A program made the translations under genes and the position numbers. The notes beneath the pieces were generated by a model. That model worked only from the letters and a program-made list of their open reading frames with translations, searched no databases and had not been told where the DNA came from. Below, piece by piece: positions 1-11,274 of a stretch of DNA of 64,000 nucleotides. This DNA comes from Muscardinus avellanarius (Eukaryota > Chordata > Mammalia > Rodentia > Gliridae): contig OY726560.1 of the NCBI GenBank assembly GCA_963383645.1, forward strand, positions 66,209,823-66,273,822. The letters run 5' to 3'. Numbering within the stretch: the stretch's first letter is position 1; every line of letters starts with the position of its first letter.

Positions 1-1620
1 TTCTCCCCTGCCAGGCTGGCTAACTTTGCAGATCAGTGCCCACTCACAGGAGCATGTTTGACTGCTTCCTCTGTCATCCTGGGGCTTTGTGACAAGAGTT
101 GGATGCTTTATTCACTGCTAGCCTTACAGATGGCTGAGGGAGAAAAGTTATGAACTGCTTCCTCAAGGGGCTTTTATTTATCCCCTCAAGTAAGTGATTG
201 AAAGCCGTCCTCTGAAATGGCCTTGCCACTGTAAAGAAAGGTAGGTAGGATGGGAAATGAAAAAAATGTAGAATCCTTTCATTCTCTTTTACTCAGTACA
301 AATCCTGGCCAGGCCCCTCTTTGGCCTACTGAAGAAAGTTTGTTGATTACTAAGATGGACCCCACACCTAGGAACCCACAATACATGTTCTGAAAAGATC
401 ACACATTAAGGATTTAGAGTATCCTCTATTTGAAAGTCACAGCTAAATCTCTCATTGAAAGGACTTAGACTGCCCACCCACTTGCTTAAGCAACTGTTAA
501 ATGAGGTCACGCCCATGGTGACATGGGCTGGATGGGAAGAGGCAGTGCCAGGGGTTAGACAACTTATGCCACAGGGCAGCTGAGGAGGGCAAAAGACCAG
601 ACCGGGCAGGTGGATGTGTGCAGAGGGTCATGGACAACAGGAAGGATGAAGAAGAGGGGGAAGAGGAGCTCATGCAACATGTAACAGCTGCCAGGGGAGT
701 GGTACTTAGAATGAAGAACTCCAAGTTTTAGTGAGACCATTGAGAAAACAGGACTTGAACCCCTTTGGAAGAAGTGAATACAGGGAATCAGAGAATGATT
801 CAAAGCAAATCAAGGGAAAGAAGACAAAGAACTCAAACCTGGACCTGATAAAGTGTGCAGATCTGCTCATGAGAAGCAAAATGAGAGCCCAGGTACTGGA
901 CCTTCCATTGGAACTCTTCCCCACCAAATGCTCTGTGTCAGGTGTTGATTTTAGTTGTTGGTATTGACTATGTAAATATAAACCCACTGATAAAAGTAAT
1001 TATCAAGAAGAGACCTGATGAGAGGCTTGAGATGCTGGACGTGCCCCAGAAGAGCCGGGCATCATTTAGCTCCTTCACAGATTCCAGCATCTGGGGTGAT
1101 GTACAAGTGGTTTCAGCTGGAGGAATCTGAGTGCTATTGAAATAGCACTCCAGTGAGCAAGTCAGAACCCTGCCTTATTGGTATATGTTTATTTCTTTTC
1201 TCTCGTTTGTCCAAGCTGCTGCATTTCTACACTCTCAGTCTTATTTGAAAAACAAAACTGTCTTAACATGACTTGCCTCCTTCCTGGTTGGCTTAGGAGC
1301 AAAATTTCCAGCTGTTGATATTCCATGCCTCACCATGAAGCAGAGCTTGACCTCTCACTGGCAAGGCCATCCCCACTGGGGGAGGGGGGAGTGCACAGCG
1401 CTCTGAGCCATCCCACAGACTCTATCCCTGCTTCTGCCAGGAGAGCTCTGAGTGATACTCTGCCAGGACTGACTCATGAGCAAAACAGCTGGATGGTAAA
1501 ATGCCAGTCCCTGTCTCAGAGAGAAATGCAGTGGTTATACCTCAACATAAAAAATATAACTATACTTATAAAGTAAGTCCGAACAACTATTGAATTTCAG
1601 CCTTCTCACAAAAAAAAAAA
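1..1620. other. unassigned non-coding DNA
   Basis: I see no gene, RNA gene or classifiable repeat here. All open frames are under 100 codons, overlap on both strands and match no family I recognise. Confidence 0.5.
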
Positions 1621-1800
1621 AATGCAGCCTTACCTGGTACAGTGGCATACACCCATAAACTCAGTGATTTGGGAGACTGAAACAGAAGGACTGTAGGTTC
1701 AAGATCAGCCTGAGAAACCTAAGGAGGTCCTGTCCCAAAATATAAATAGAAAATCTGGAGATGTAGAGCAGTAGTAGAATAGTACTCCTGAGTCAATTAT
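1621..1800 (+). mobile_element. old dimeric SINE (B1-dID type)
   Basis: The order of landmarks is that of the younger SINEs in this window: a degenerate 7SL/B1-like half (...GGTACAGTGGCATACACCC, GGGAGACTGA), a middle ending in CCTGTCCCAAAATATAAAT, then an ID-like half (GATGTAGAGCAGTAGTAGAA). It is highly diverged, so it is an old copy. Confidence 0.7.
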
Positions 1801-1807
1801 CAGTGAC

Positions 1808-1808
<1 letters not shown>

Positions 1809-1856
<48 letters not shown>

Positions 1857-1862
1857 ATATAT
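1809..1862. repeat. (CA)n microsatellite
   Basis: About 22 CA dinucleotides followed by a short AT run. It directly follows the SINE at 1621-1800 and may have grown from the SINE tail. Confidence 0.95.
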
Positions 1863-3093
1863 AGCCTTGGTATGTAGTACTAATAATATAACAGGGATCA
1901 AAGACATTGTCTCTTTTTTAATACTGAGAATTGTGATTGGCAATAAATGTAAATTTCTATTGGTACATAGGGAAGGAGCAAACTGGATATAACTTGATTT
2001 TATGTTAATTAATAAAGTGCTGGAGTAAACATTTTATTTTGCATTTCATTTTGGGGAAATCCACTTATTATTGGTATTAGTCATCATTATTGATTTGAGT
2101 GGATCTAATATATTCATACAACTTTTTTCTCTAACTGAAACGTTGAGTTATGATAATTACATGGCTTTCACTGAACTGCAGAAATATAGAGCTGGGAGAG
2201 CCCTGTAGGGCTGAAGCTTTGAGAATGTTCTGGGAAATCCACCTCAGCATGGATCCAAGGAGGAAGGCTAAAGTGGACGGATTCAATTTTGGAGAAGTCA
2301 GAACCACATAGAATTTGATGCCATGTTGTAATTTTAAACATCCAGTGAGTTCAAAAGGGCTGAGAAAATATTTGGGGTGCCCTGGTACACTATGACGCAA
2401 ACACCCTCTGAGCTCCTTGTTTGATAGTTCATGAGGAGCCAAGAGCAGTAATGCTGCCCCAGTGAGTCCCGGGCTCCATTCAGGTGCCTGCTCCAGCTCC
2501 TCATCCTTTCAGCCCTGAGCCACTCAGCAAGTGCCTCCTGACCTTTCACTCTTGAGTATTTCTTCTTCCTCACAGATACACATCAGAATAATCCAAACAC
2601 CAGCTTCTGCCCATGCCACCCATTCACCCAACAACTTCAAGAGCACTTCTTTTGCTATAATAATTGTAGTGAACATTCATCGAGGACCAGTTTCAGTGCT
2701 CTGCGTTGGTAACCTCCTTCTCACAATGATCCCGTAAGGAGGGAACTTCACCTTTGTTCATTCCACCAACAAGCATGAACTAGTCATTGCTGAAGTAAGC
2801 AAGGAATAAGCAGAAGAGCAGACGGTCTGAGCAAATGACTAGTAGGGAGACACTTTAGTATGCTCCTGTAGATCTATCCATTTTAAAAGTGAGGGATCCC
2901 TCCCACCTCCTAGACTGCCTTGCCAAAAACAACAACAGCAAAACTCCTGCACACTTCTTCCCTGTCATTCAAAGCCTTCAAGAATCTCGATTCACCAGAC
3001 ATCTCCAGGTGGCTCTCCCCAGCTAATGTCCTTTGTTTTGGTCAAAACAGATATGACATCCCCCAGAAATGCCCTGCCCACCCTGTGTGGGAT
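1863..3093. other. unassigned non-coding DNA
   Basis: No repeat or gene recognised. The longest minus-strand frame (2131-2442, 103 codons) has no family resemblance. Confidence 0.5.
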
Positions 3094-3130
3094 TGTTTTT
3101 GTTTGTTTGTTTGTTTGTTTGTTTGTTTTT
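3094..3130. repeat. (TTTG)n microsatellite, SINE tail derived
   Basis: GTTT repeats abut the 3' (tail) side of a minus-strand SINE, so they are most simply an expanded AAAC-type tail. Confidence 0.9.
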
Positions 3131-3312
3131 TGCAGAACTAGGGATTGAACCCAGGAGCAGTCTATCTATTTTTTTTTATTCTGTATTTTGAAACAGGGTC
3201 TCACTAAATTGCAGCAGGCCTCACTAAGTAGCTGAGGCTGGCCATGAACCTGCTATCCTTTGTCTCAGCTTCCCAAGTACTGGGATTACAAGCGTGCATC
3301 ACCACGCCCGGC
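3131..3312 (-). mobile_element. dimeric SINE (type 1)
   Basis: Read on the minus strand it starts with GCCGGGCGTGGTGATGCACG, continues through the 7SL-like half, and ends in the ID-like half (GGTTCAATCCC-type B box seen as its complement near 3141). The type 1 middle (complement of CTAAGTAGCTGAGGCTG) is present. Confidence 0.9.
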
Positions 3313-4643
3313 GTGTGTGAGATTTTTATTCTGGTCCTCTCTCAGAGTCCTTCAGCCCATCTAACTCCCATCCACTAGTGCTGGAATGGGATGATGAAAA
3401 GCTTCCTTTCCACCATGTCTTCCTCAAAAGCACCCTTACACCATGAACCACCAGCTACAAGGTACCTCTCCCTCCTCAGGCCCCCAAAGAGCCCCATGAC
3501 CCTTTTTTCATGTGTGTCATAGAATGGACATGACCACAAACTTGGAAGTCACATTGAGTCAGAGTTCAGTCTTTAATTTTTCACTTATTACTTAAACTCT
3601 GAGACTTCTGTATCTGTGTGCCACTGTACTGTTTCAAAATATACAACCTGCCAAGGAGAAATTGTTCAAGTGTCTATTATTGGCATTCCTAAAATGATTT
3701 GTATCCATGCATTACTCCTTCTTCTGATTAGGAGATGTACCTTACTCAGTCTTCTGTCTGCATTGATCTTACTGCTACACGGTGGCACTTGCTGAATGAA
3801 TAATAAACATCACAGAGCTTCCATTCTAATTTCTAAACCCATTAGTCTCCATGCAACAATACTGGGATTGCAGCAAGAGTTTAATGAGGCAGGTTTGTAT
3901 GTTTCTGGATTATTGTTCTATCTACTTAACCCAGATAAGTTGGGTTCAGGGTGCATAAAGCAAGTTAAAGGAAAGAAAATTTCTCAAAACACGTGTTCCA
4001 CTCCCTGTTCCTGGATGAAGGAGGGCTCATTACGCTTAGGAAGAACGGCAGTAGCAGACATGTCATAGCAGTAGCAGGAATAGCAGCCAGTATTTGTTGA
4101 GTATTTAAATAGGCAAATATTAAAGATATATGTCATTTCATTAAGGCTTCAAGACATTCTTGTGAGGTAGCCACTAATCCCTTCCCCACCCTCCCTTCAG
4201 TTTTAGATGAGAAAACAAAGGCAGAAAAAAAAAGTGCTGTTTCATGGGAAGCAACAGAGCAGAGATTTGAACCAGAGCCCATACACTCAATAGATATGCC
4301 CCACACATCACTGCAAATGGGCAGCCTGGATGCTGTGCTGTTTCCTCCCATAGCCAGGGCATTGTGGCCTATTTCAGCAAAGAAATCCACACCTGATCAC
4401 TACCGACCACGTCACTGGGCGGCTTGAACCCTTTAGTGGATCCAAATGCCACTAGACACTTTTTTACTATCATGAGAGAGAAGGTGGAGTACAAAGGAGA
4501 ATGTCAACATTGGAGAATAGCATCTATTTTGAAAAGCTCATACTCACATGTGTGCCAAAGCAATTTCAAGCTTGCCAAGATGTTTATGGACAAAATTATC
4601 CACATGGATAGAGCTGTAGAGCACAGGTCAAAAGCCAGTACAG
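3313..4643. other. unassigned DNA with weak MIR/L2-like traces
   Basis: Around 3520-3650 (ACTTATTACTTAAACTCTGAGACTT) and 4085-4280 (antisense, GTTTTAGATGAGAAAAC) there are weak echoes of the ancient MIR/L2 families. Nothing else is recognised, and no gene is supported. Confidence 0.4.
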
Positions 4644-5040
4644 GAGCCAGTGTGGTGGCACATGTTTATAATCCCAACATTTGGGAGGCTGAGACAGGTG
4701 GATCTCAGTTCGCGGACAGCCTCAGCTACTTAGTGAGGCCCTCTGCAACTCAGTGAGAGCCTGTTTCAAATATAAAGAATAGCCGGCGTGGTGGCGCACG
4801 CTTGTAATCCCCGTGCTAGGGAGGCAGAGACAGGAGGATCGCGCAGGTTTGTAGCCAGCTGCGCTGGTTTAAGAGACCCTGTTTCAAAAATATAAAAATA
4901 GGTCTGGGAGTGTAGCCCGGAGGTAGAAGGGCTTCCAGGAACCCCAGTACCACCAAAAAAAAAAAAAAAAAAGAATAAAAAATATGGCAGAGGCTATAGC
5001 TCAGAGGTAGAATGACCCTGAGTTCCATCTCTAGTTCCAC
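4644..5040 (+). mobile_element. dimeric SINE (type 1), split by a nested SINE
   Basis: The left half runs 4644-4781 (GAGCCAGTGTGGTGGCACA ... CAGCTACTTAGTGAGGCC). The ID-like right half resumes at 4978-5040 (GCTATAGCTCAGAGGTAGAA, then a B-box-like GAGTTCCATCTC). The two pieces are separated by a complete younger SINE with its own duplication. Confidence 0.9.
4782..4969 (+). mobile_element. dimeric SINE (type 2), nested
   Basis: This is the second SINE subtype: CTTGTAATCCCCG in the left half, CTGGTTTAAGAGACCCTG in the middle, and a modified ID half (GTCTGGGAGTGTAGCCCGGA ... GCTTCCAGGAACCCCAGTAC). It sits inside the type 1 SINE with an AAAGAATA duplication on both sides (4774-4781 and 4970-4977), so it is the younger insertion. 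Confidence 0.93.
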
Positions 5041-5407
5041 AAAAAGAAAAAAACAGAAAAAGCCAGAACAGGGAGACCACAGTATGAGGGGAAGCAAAGC
5101 TGAACAGAGGCAGAAGGACAGAGTTAAGGGAGGCAGCCTTGCTTCTGAACGCACACCTTCAGGAAAACAAATGCAAGCAAGTTGCTGGAAATATTTTTAC
5201 AATTTGCTATTGCTTTAGGCACCAATTGTCTGCAGCTTGCTGGACAAGGGGATCATCTCCTGATGAGAAGTTAATGTTGAAATTGTTACCAACACTAGTT
5301 ATTCAAAATGGGAGCTCCTTCTGACTGAAACTGTAAGAGGGGAAAAACAGACCTACATTAATGAGAACAGGGTGGCTGAGACCTTTATTAGCATGGTTCT
5401 TCATAAA
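5041..5407. other. unassigned non-coding DNA
   Basis: Short spacer between a SINE and the first rearranged LINE copy. Nothing recognised. Confidence 0.5.
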
Positions 5408-5619
5408 CTGCCCAATTCTTTTTTTTTTTACTTTATTTTTATTTATTTATTTATTTTTTTATTGGTGCACTGTATTCATACATCATAGTAGGATACATAC
5501 TTTTGTAGACATACATGCACACTTTTCCCAGTCAGCCCCCACCCAATCCCCAACCCATTCTCTCCCTATCCCTCCCTCCCATGCTTGGCTTAGTAGTTGA
5601 CATCTAGTATTATGGCAAT

Positions 5620-6470
5620 TTATCTAAAATTAAAAATGATAATCTCACATAACAGTTTTATTTGTCTGATACCAAGCTTTTGATGACTTAAAGATAACAT
5701 TTCAATATTTCTTTTTGCTTTCTTTCTTACCAGAGAATATTTTTTTCTATTTTTTAGGTGAAACTATCATATATTTATATATTTATTTTTCAGAAAAAAA
5801 TATATCCTAATATGGAATATGGACTCAAAACGATCTTGAAAAAGAACAAAGCTAGAAGATATATATTTTCTGATTTCAAACCATATAAAGCTACAATAAT
5901 TGAAACAGTGTAGTACTATTCTAAAGGCAGATATGTAAACCATTGGAGTTAAATAAAAGCCTAGAGCTAAATTCTTCCCTATATTGTCAAGTTATTTTTG
6001 ACAAGGTTTCCATGAACATTTGGTGGTGGAAATAATAATCTTTTAACTAAATATTGTTAAAAAATAATCATTACATGAAAAAGAATAAAATTGGACCCTT
6101 ACCTAATCCCATATACAAATATTAACAAAAAAAAAGATAATAGACCTAAATATAAATCTTAAGACTATAAAATTTTAGGAGAAAATCTGGGTCATAAAAC
6201 CTCACAACATTGAAATTGGCAGTGATTTCTTGGTTATGATTTCAATGGCACAGGCAACAGAGGAGTATACAAACTCCCTAAAAAATAAAAAATATTGTAT
6301 ATCCAAAGACAATGTAAACAGAGTTAACAGTTACTAATAGAATGGGATAAAATATTTCCAATTGCTATATCTGAAGGTATATTAATATTCCAACTAGAAA
6401 TCCTAAAAATTAACAACAATAAAGGCAAACAATACAATTTAGAGATAGGTAAAAGACTAACATAAATAAT
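5620..6470 (+). mobile_element. inverted L1 ORF2 segment inside copy A
   Basis: On the plus strand this reads as the C-terminal part of L1 ORF2, with GCTACAATAATTGAAACAGT and the classic GACAAGGTTTCC / CCTTACCTAATCCCATA / ATAAATCTTAAGACTATAAA order seen in mammalian L1s. Its orientation is opposite to the ORF1 and 3' UTR around it. The frame is broken by many stops. The outermost 5620-5800 part is not clearly ORF2 and could be of another origin. Confidence 0.8.
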
Positions 6471-6525
6471 GAATCTCCACAGATAACCAATCTTAGTTGT
6501 CTGTTGGATGGAAAATCTTGTTTTT

Positions 6526-7454
6526 CTAGTTCTGGAGTGTGTTACCTATTTCTTCTTTGTAGTTAATCTCTTTGAGTATTTTCTCTAGTGCTGGTTTTGA
6601 AGACATAAATTCCTTCAGTTTCTGTTTGTCATGGAAGCTTCTTATTTCTCCATCTAATTTGATAGAAAGTTTTGCTGGGTAGGAAATTTTTGGCTGGAAG
6701 TTGTTTTCTTTCAGAGTTTGGAATATGTTACTCCAAGCCCTTCTGGCTCTCATGACTTGGTTTGGGAAGTCTGGAGTGATTCTAATTGGTTTGCCTCTGA
6801 ATGTCACTTGGCCCTTTGCTTTTGTTGCCTTTAAGATTCTCTGCTTGGCTTCCATATTGGTCATTTTGACAATTATGTGGTGTGGGGATCCTCTTCTCCG
6901 ATCCTGTTTAAAGGGAGTTCTATAAGTTTCCTGGACCTGTGTATCGACCTCTTGCTCTATGTCTGGAAAATGTTCTGCTATTGCTTCCTTGAAGAGATTG
7001 TTGATCCCTTTGGTTTCACTCTCTTTTCCCTCCTCTATTCCAATTATTCTTAGGTTAGCTCTCTTAAAATGGGCCCATATTTCTTCAATATCAGATTCCT
7101 GCTGTCGGATATTTTTTTCTAGATTAGAAACTATGCGTTCATTTTTGGAATTATCATCTTCTAAGAGCGAGATCTGTTCTCCATGTGGTCTAAACGGTTG
7201 TTTGTGCTTTGAATTGAGGCCTTTACTTCATTAATTGCATCCTTTATCTCTTTTTGGCTCTCTCTGAGTTCTTTTCGAAGCACCTCTACTATTTCTACAG
7301 TTATTTTCCTGATTTGATCTTCTAGAAATCTCTGATTTTCAGTTTTATCAGGTTCTGATGTTGTGGCGTTGTGGGCATTTATTGCTCCAGTATTATTCCT
7401 CTTTACCATGATTTTGGATGTTTGTGCCTTCTCTGGGTTCTTCCCTTGGGTCAC
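6526..7454 (-). pseudogene. L1 ORF1p-like gene in copy A, frameshifted
   Basis: L1 ORF1p is an RNA-binding chaperone forming trimers in the L1 ribonucleoprotein. The N-terminal frame (7454-7161) begins MTQGKNPEKAQ and carries the heptad-rich coiled-coil region. The C-terminal frame (6864-6526) carries the conserved C-terminal domain, with PIRITPDFPNQVMRARRAW and NFQPKISYPAKLS. A one-base loss near 7170 (GAGATCTG where copy B has GAGATTCTG) breaks the frame between them, so no full protein can be made. The Thr/Pro-rich spacer and RRM-like part (NLRIIGIEEGKE in other copies) lie in the broken interval. Confidence 0.9.
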
Positions 7455-8216
7455 TATGACTTCACTTAAGGTGTTCTGGATCTCGAGTCTGTAGTATCTC
7501 AGACCCCACTACTCCTTTACTGGGTTTTATCACAGAGTCTCAGACCCAGAGAGTCGATAGAGGCTGCTTTAGACTGTGTGGGGTTCCAGGTTGCACGTTC
7601 TCCTATGGTGTGATATCTCTGCCACCGCCCCTCCCCCACTGGGTCAAGACCCAGGGAGTACAGTACTGGGATTTCTCCTCTGTGGCCCGCAATTTGACTC
7701 ACTGTTCTTGAGTACGCAGATGTAGCTGTACTGGCCTCGCTGAATTCGGTGCTGCTGCCGCCGGTGGCAATATGGCGCCGCTGCTACGCCCTCGGCTGTG
7801 GGGCTGGTGTTTTTCTTCTTGGTTTTGATTTCCACTCTGAATCCCTGCAATGTGTGCTGAGCTCGGCCACTGGGAGCTTTAGATGCTCTCTGCGCGGAGA
7901 AATCACGCCTGGCTGTTCCACAGTGGCTCACCTCGGCTTGCTGTAGCCGTCCCGTGAATTTGCCAGTGCCGCCGGCAGTATGGCGCTGCTGCCGCGTCTC
8001 CCGTGTCCTCGGGTGTGAGGCCGGTGTATCTCCTCTGTGGCTCTGTTCTCAGTCCGCTTTCTCTCTGGAGCCTGGTGATTTTTTGTTTCACTGGTGATGG
8101 TGTTTTCTAGCTATGAAAGGCGCTGATTTTGTGGTAATGGAGATTTGTTGTTAGCGGCGCTCTTACGCCCCGCTTTTCTCGGTCGCCATCTTCCCGGCAA
8201 CTTCTGCCCAATTCTT

Positions 8217-8929
8217 AAAGGGCCAAAGGCTACCTATATTCTGAGGCATGAGGCAAGTCACTTTCAGAGGAAGTAATTTTGCAAACTATTGTCAAGTTTA
8301 CTTCATGTTGGACCGTGAATCTCTGCTGCTTCACTGATCATGGGAAAGGTGTGCATTCTGCCCACAGGACGGTCTGTGTACCAGTGAAGGTCCCCGGAGC
8401 GTGTGCTTTGACTTGGCATCTCAAGCGTGCAAAAGACAGGCACAGGGTGCAAAGTTTCACTCACCAATTTAGACCAACTCCTGGACAAATTTTCCTTCAT
8501 CTAATGGCCCCGAACATGCATTCCCAAAGGAGTGGTAAAAGGGGACAATGAGAAAATCTAGCTCTTCATGTACAAAGTAGGAATGTACTCAGTACATAAG
8601 TGGATATATAGTGCCCTATGGTGTTAAAATTTCATGGTGGGGAGAATTCATAGGAAAAAACATATGCCTAAAAAAGCTTGGCAAGAGCAAAAGTGAAAAG
8701 GGAGAAAATGTTGGGAAGCCCCATGATAGAACCTATGAGACAGGGGCCATCATCCGAGCAGCAGGACTTAGTGGGCAATAAGAAACCAGCAATCCTCAAA
8801 GACACAGAATACGTTTGCTTCTACTGTTTTCTAGTTCATAATCAATATGAAGTTCAACTTCTGGGTTTTGATCCCAATTTGTCCTTTGCTTTCAATTACA
8901 TAGTTCCAATTACAGCAAAGGCAGGTGAG
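8217..8929. other. unassigned non-coding DNA
   Basis: No gene or family recognised. Confidence 0.5.
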
Positions 8930-9360
8930 GAAGCTCAGGATTTAGATCAGGCAAAACCTGGGTTCAAACCTGACACTAGCTCTGGACCTTTGAGTGAAGT
9001 TCTACATCTCTATGATGTGTCTTTAAAAACTTTTTTCATGTTATGGTTAAGTGTTTCTTTTTTTTTTCTTTTCTTCTTTTTTTTGGTACTGGAGATTGAA
9101 CCCACAGGCATTCTACCTCTGAACTACACTCTGATGCCTATTTATTTTATTTTATTTTACTTTATTTTATTTTATTGAAACAGGGTGTCCACTAAGTTGT
9201 GGAGGGCCTCACTAAGGAGCCAGGCTGGCTAATCCTCCTGTCTCAGCCTCCCAAATGCTGAGATTACAAGCATGTACCACCATACCCAACACAATTAAGT
9301 ATTTCTAAAACACATGGCAAAGTGTCTGGTACAATACTGATGATTAATAAATATTGATTA
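8930..9360 (+). mobile_element. MIR SINE, split by a younger SINE
   Basis: The left piece (about 8930-9057) has the MIR core-like GGGTTCAAACCTGACACTAG. The right piece (9305-9360) has the MIR 3' end (CACATGGCAAAGTGTCTGGT, then ATTAATAAATATT). A dimeric SINE sits between them. Confidence 0.7.
9058..9294 (-). mobile_element. dimeric SINE (type 1) inserted in MIR
   Basis: Antisense SINE with ID half (GGTACTGGAGATTGAACCC) then B1 half (CTCAGCCTCCCAAATGCTGA). It is flanked by TTAAGTGTTTC (9047-9057) and TTAAGTATTTC (9295-9305), a duplication with one mismatch. A (TTTTA)n run lies in the middle linker. Confidence 0.93.
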
Positions 9361-9680
9361 TTATTTTGCCAGGTTTCAAAGTAAAATAATCAATGAAGTG
9401 CCTTCAACAACGTTAGCTACTGGGTAAAACATCAATCTGTACACTCTTTCTGATGTGATGATTATAGAAAAAAAAATATCAGCTGTTACATCCTAAAGTA
9501 CGCTAAGCAAAGGAGAAAATAGTTTTAAGATAATTAGGTAAATACTACCTACTATATCTCTCTAAAAATAATACCCAATCTTATAAATATGCAAAAGTTA
9601 AAATATAAAGGTAGAGAGTAATTATTATTAAAGATTTAAGTTTGATTATTTGCTGGGGATGAACCATTCCTGCTCATTAA
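9361..9680. other. unassigned AT-rich DNA
   Basis: No gene or repeat recognised. Confidence 0.4.
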
Positions 9681-10394
9681 GAGGTGGGCTGATGCAAAAA
9701 ACTCTTAAGGCTCATCAATAAGAAAACAGACAACCCAAGGGAAAAATGATCCCCCCAAAATCTAAACACATCACTAGGAAAGATGTACAGATGGCAGATA
9801 AGCAAATAAAAGATCCTCCACATCACATATCATTAGGGAAATGCAAACTACAGTAATGAAATACCACCACACAGCTACTAGAATGCCCCAAATTCAGTAC
9901 ACTGGCAATGTCAGTTATCAAGTGTGGAGCAACAGGACCTCTCACTTGTTGTTGGTGGGAATGTCAAAATGGCACTGTCACTTTAGAAGACTGTCTGTTT
10001 CTTACAAAGTTAAGAATAACTGTCATATACTCCAGAAATCATCCTACTTGACATTTACCTAAGGGAATTTAAAACCAATGTCTAACACAAAAACCTGCAT
10101 GTGGGTGTTTATAGAAGAAGCTTTATTCATAATTGTTGAAAACTTAGAAAAAGCAATCAAGAAGTCTTTTAGTCAGTGAACAGACAAAGCTGTGGTACAT
10201 CTAGAAAACAAACTACAAGCTATCAAGCCTTGACAAGACATGGTGGAGCCTTAAATGTGTATTACTAAGTGAAAGAAACCCATCTGAAAAAGCTATATAT
10301 TATATAGTTTCAACTCTATTACCTTCTGGGAGAAAAAACGCATAGAGAGAATAAAAAGATCAGTGTTTGCCAAAGGTTAGAAGGGAAGAAGGAT

Positions 10395-10451
<57 letters not shown>

Positions 10452-10745
10452 CCAGGATTTTTAGGGCAATAAAAAGACTGTATATAACAATACTAGACAC
10501 ATGTTGTTTTACATTTGTCTAAACTCATAGAATATAGAATACCAAGAATAAACCCTAAAGTAAACTGTGGACTTTGATGATTATGATTTGTCAATGCAGA
10601 ACCATTAACTGTACTCTAGCAGGGCATGCCAATAATGAGAAAGTATATGCATGCATGGGGCAGGAAGTACATGGGAAATCTCTACTTTCCTCTCAATCAT
10701 ACTGTGAACCTAAAACTGTTAAAAATAAATAAAAAAATAAAAGTC
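9681..10745 (+). mobile_element. old L1 (L1M-type) 3' portion
   Basis: Follows the order of ancient mammalian L1 ORF2 C-terminus and 3' end: GAGGTGGGCTGATGC region, CATCACATATCATTAGGGAA, TGTTGGTGGGAATGTCAAAA, CAAAAACCTGCATGTGGGTG, GCTTTATTCATAATTGTTG, GGGAAATCTCTACTTTCC, ending in an A-rich tail. Many stops and indels. It is far more diverged than the young LINE pieces elsewhere in the window. Confidence 0.88.
10396..10447. repeat. (GA)n microsatellite
   Basis: About 25 GA dinucleotides inside the old L1, at the place where related L1s have a G-rich GGGAGGG-like stretch. Confidence 0.95.
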
Positions 10746-11259
10746 TTTTAAAAGGAAGCATATTTACATTTAGAAGTGAATAACTTATTAATAAATATAA
10801 ATGTCAAAAATAAATCAGATTTTTTAGATTCCAATAAATTGATATTGTTTGGGGTATTTCCTATGAAATTAATATACTTGCTGCCTGCTATCCAAAGGTT
10901 ACATTCATTTGGCTCTTAAAAGTTAAGAAATATATTTCATAATTACTTTATAGTCTACCGTGACCCCTAGATGTTCTGTGGCTAACAAGAATATGACACC
11001 AAATAAAACAATTGACCTTTGTGGTCATATATATCCTGAAAATTTAATATTTCTCTGAATAGTACATGGGAAAAAGAATGAAGATTTGATTTTATTGATG
11101 TGTTGGTTGATTGGCCAGTATGGATGTCGTTAATCACTTTATTAGTGGTTTTGGAGAATTTCAGCATGTGACACAGCCTCAGAGAAACAAAATTAGCTGC
11201 CATGTTTTTCTCATTCAGCCAAAATAACATCTGTGCATTTGCACCTCTAAGTTTACAGG
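10746..11259. other. unassigned AT-rich DNA
   Basis: No gene or repeat recognised. Confidence 0.45.
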
Positions 11260-11274
11260 CCCTCGTCTATTTCT

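Larger units (their letters stand above)
5421..8203 (-). mobile_element. rearranged ORF1-only LINE, copy A (full length)
   Basis: About 2.78 kb, flanked by the 13-bp duplication CTGCCCAATTCTT (5408-5420 and 8204-8216), with a poly(T)-side tail at the left. In element sense (minus strand) the order is: GC-rich 5' region (8203 to about 7455) opening with GGGAAGATGGCGACCGAGAA; ORF1 (about 7454-6526); a piece of ORF2 in the opposite orientation (about 6470-5620); then an L1 3' UTR ending at the GTGCACCAAT motif near 5463. The reverse transcriptase and endonuclease parts of ORF2 are absent. Copies B, C and D repeat the same internal joins, so the rearrangement predates their spread. A clean duplication and tail indicate LINE-type target-primed insertion of the whole unit, supplied in trans. 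Confidence 0.92.

Noticed and set aside
8678..9178. 166-codon plus-strand open frame
   Set aside because: Its last third reads through an antisense SINE and (TTTTA)n, and the middle is a MIR. No protein family resemblance.
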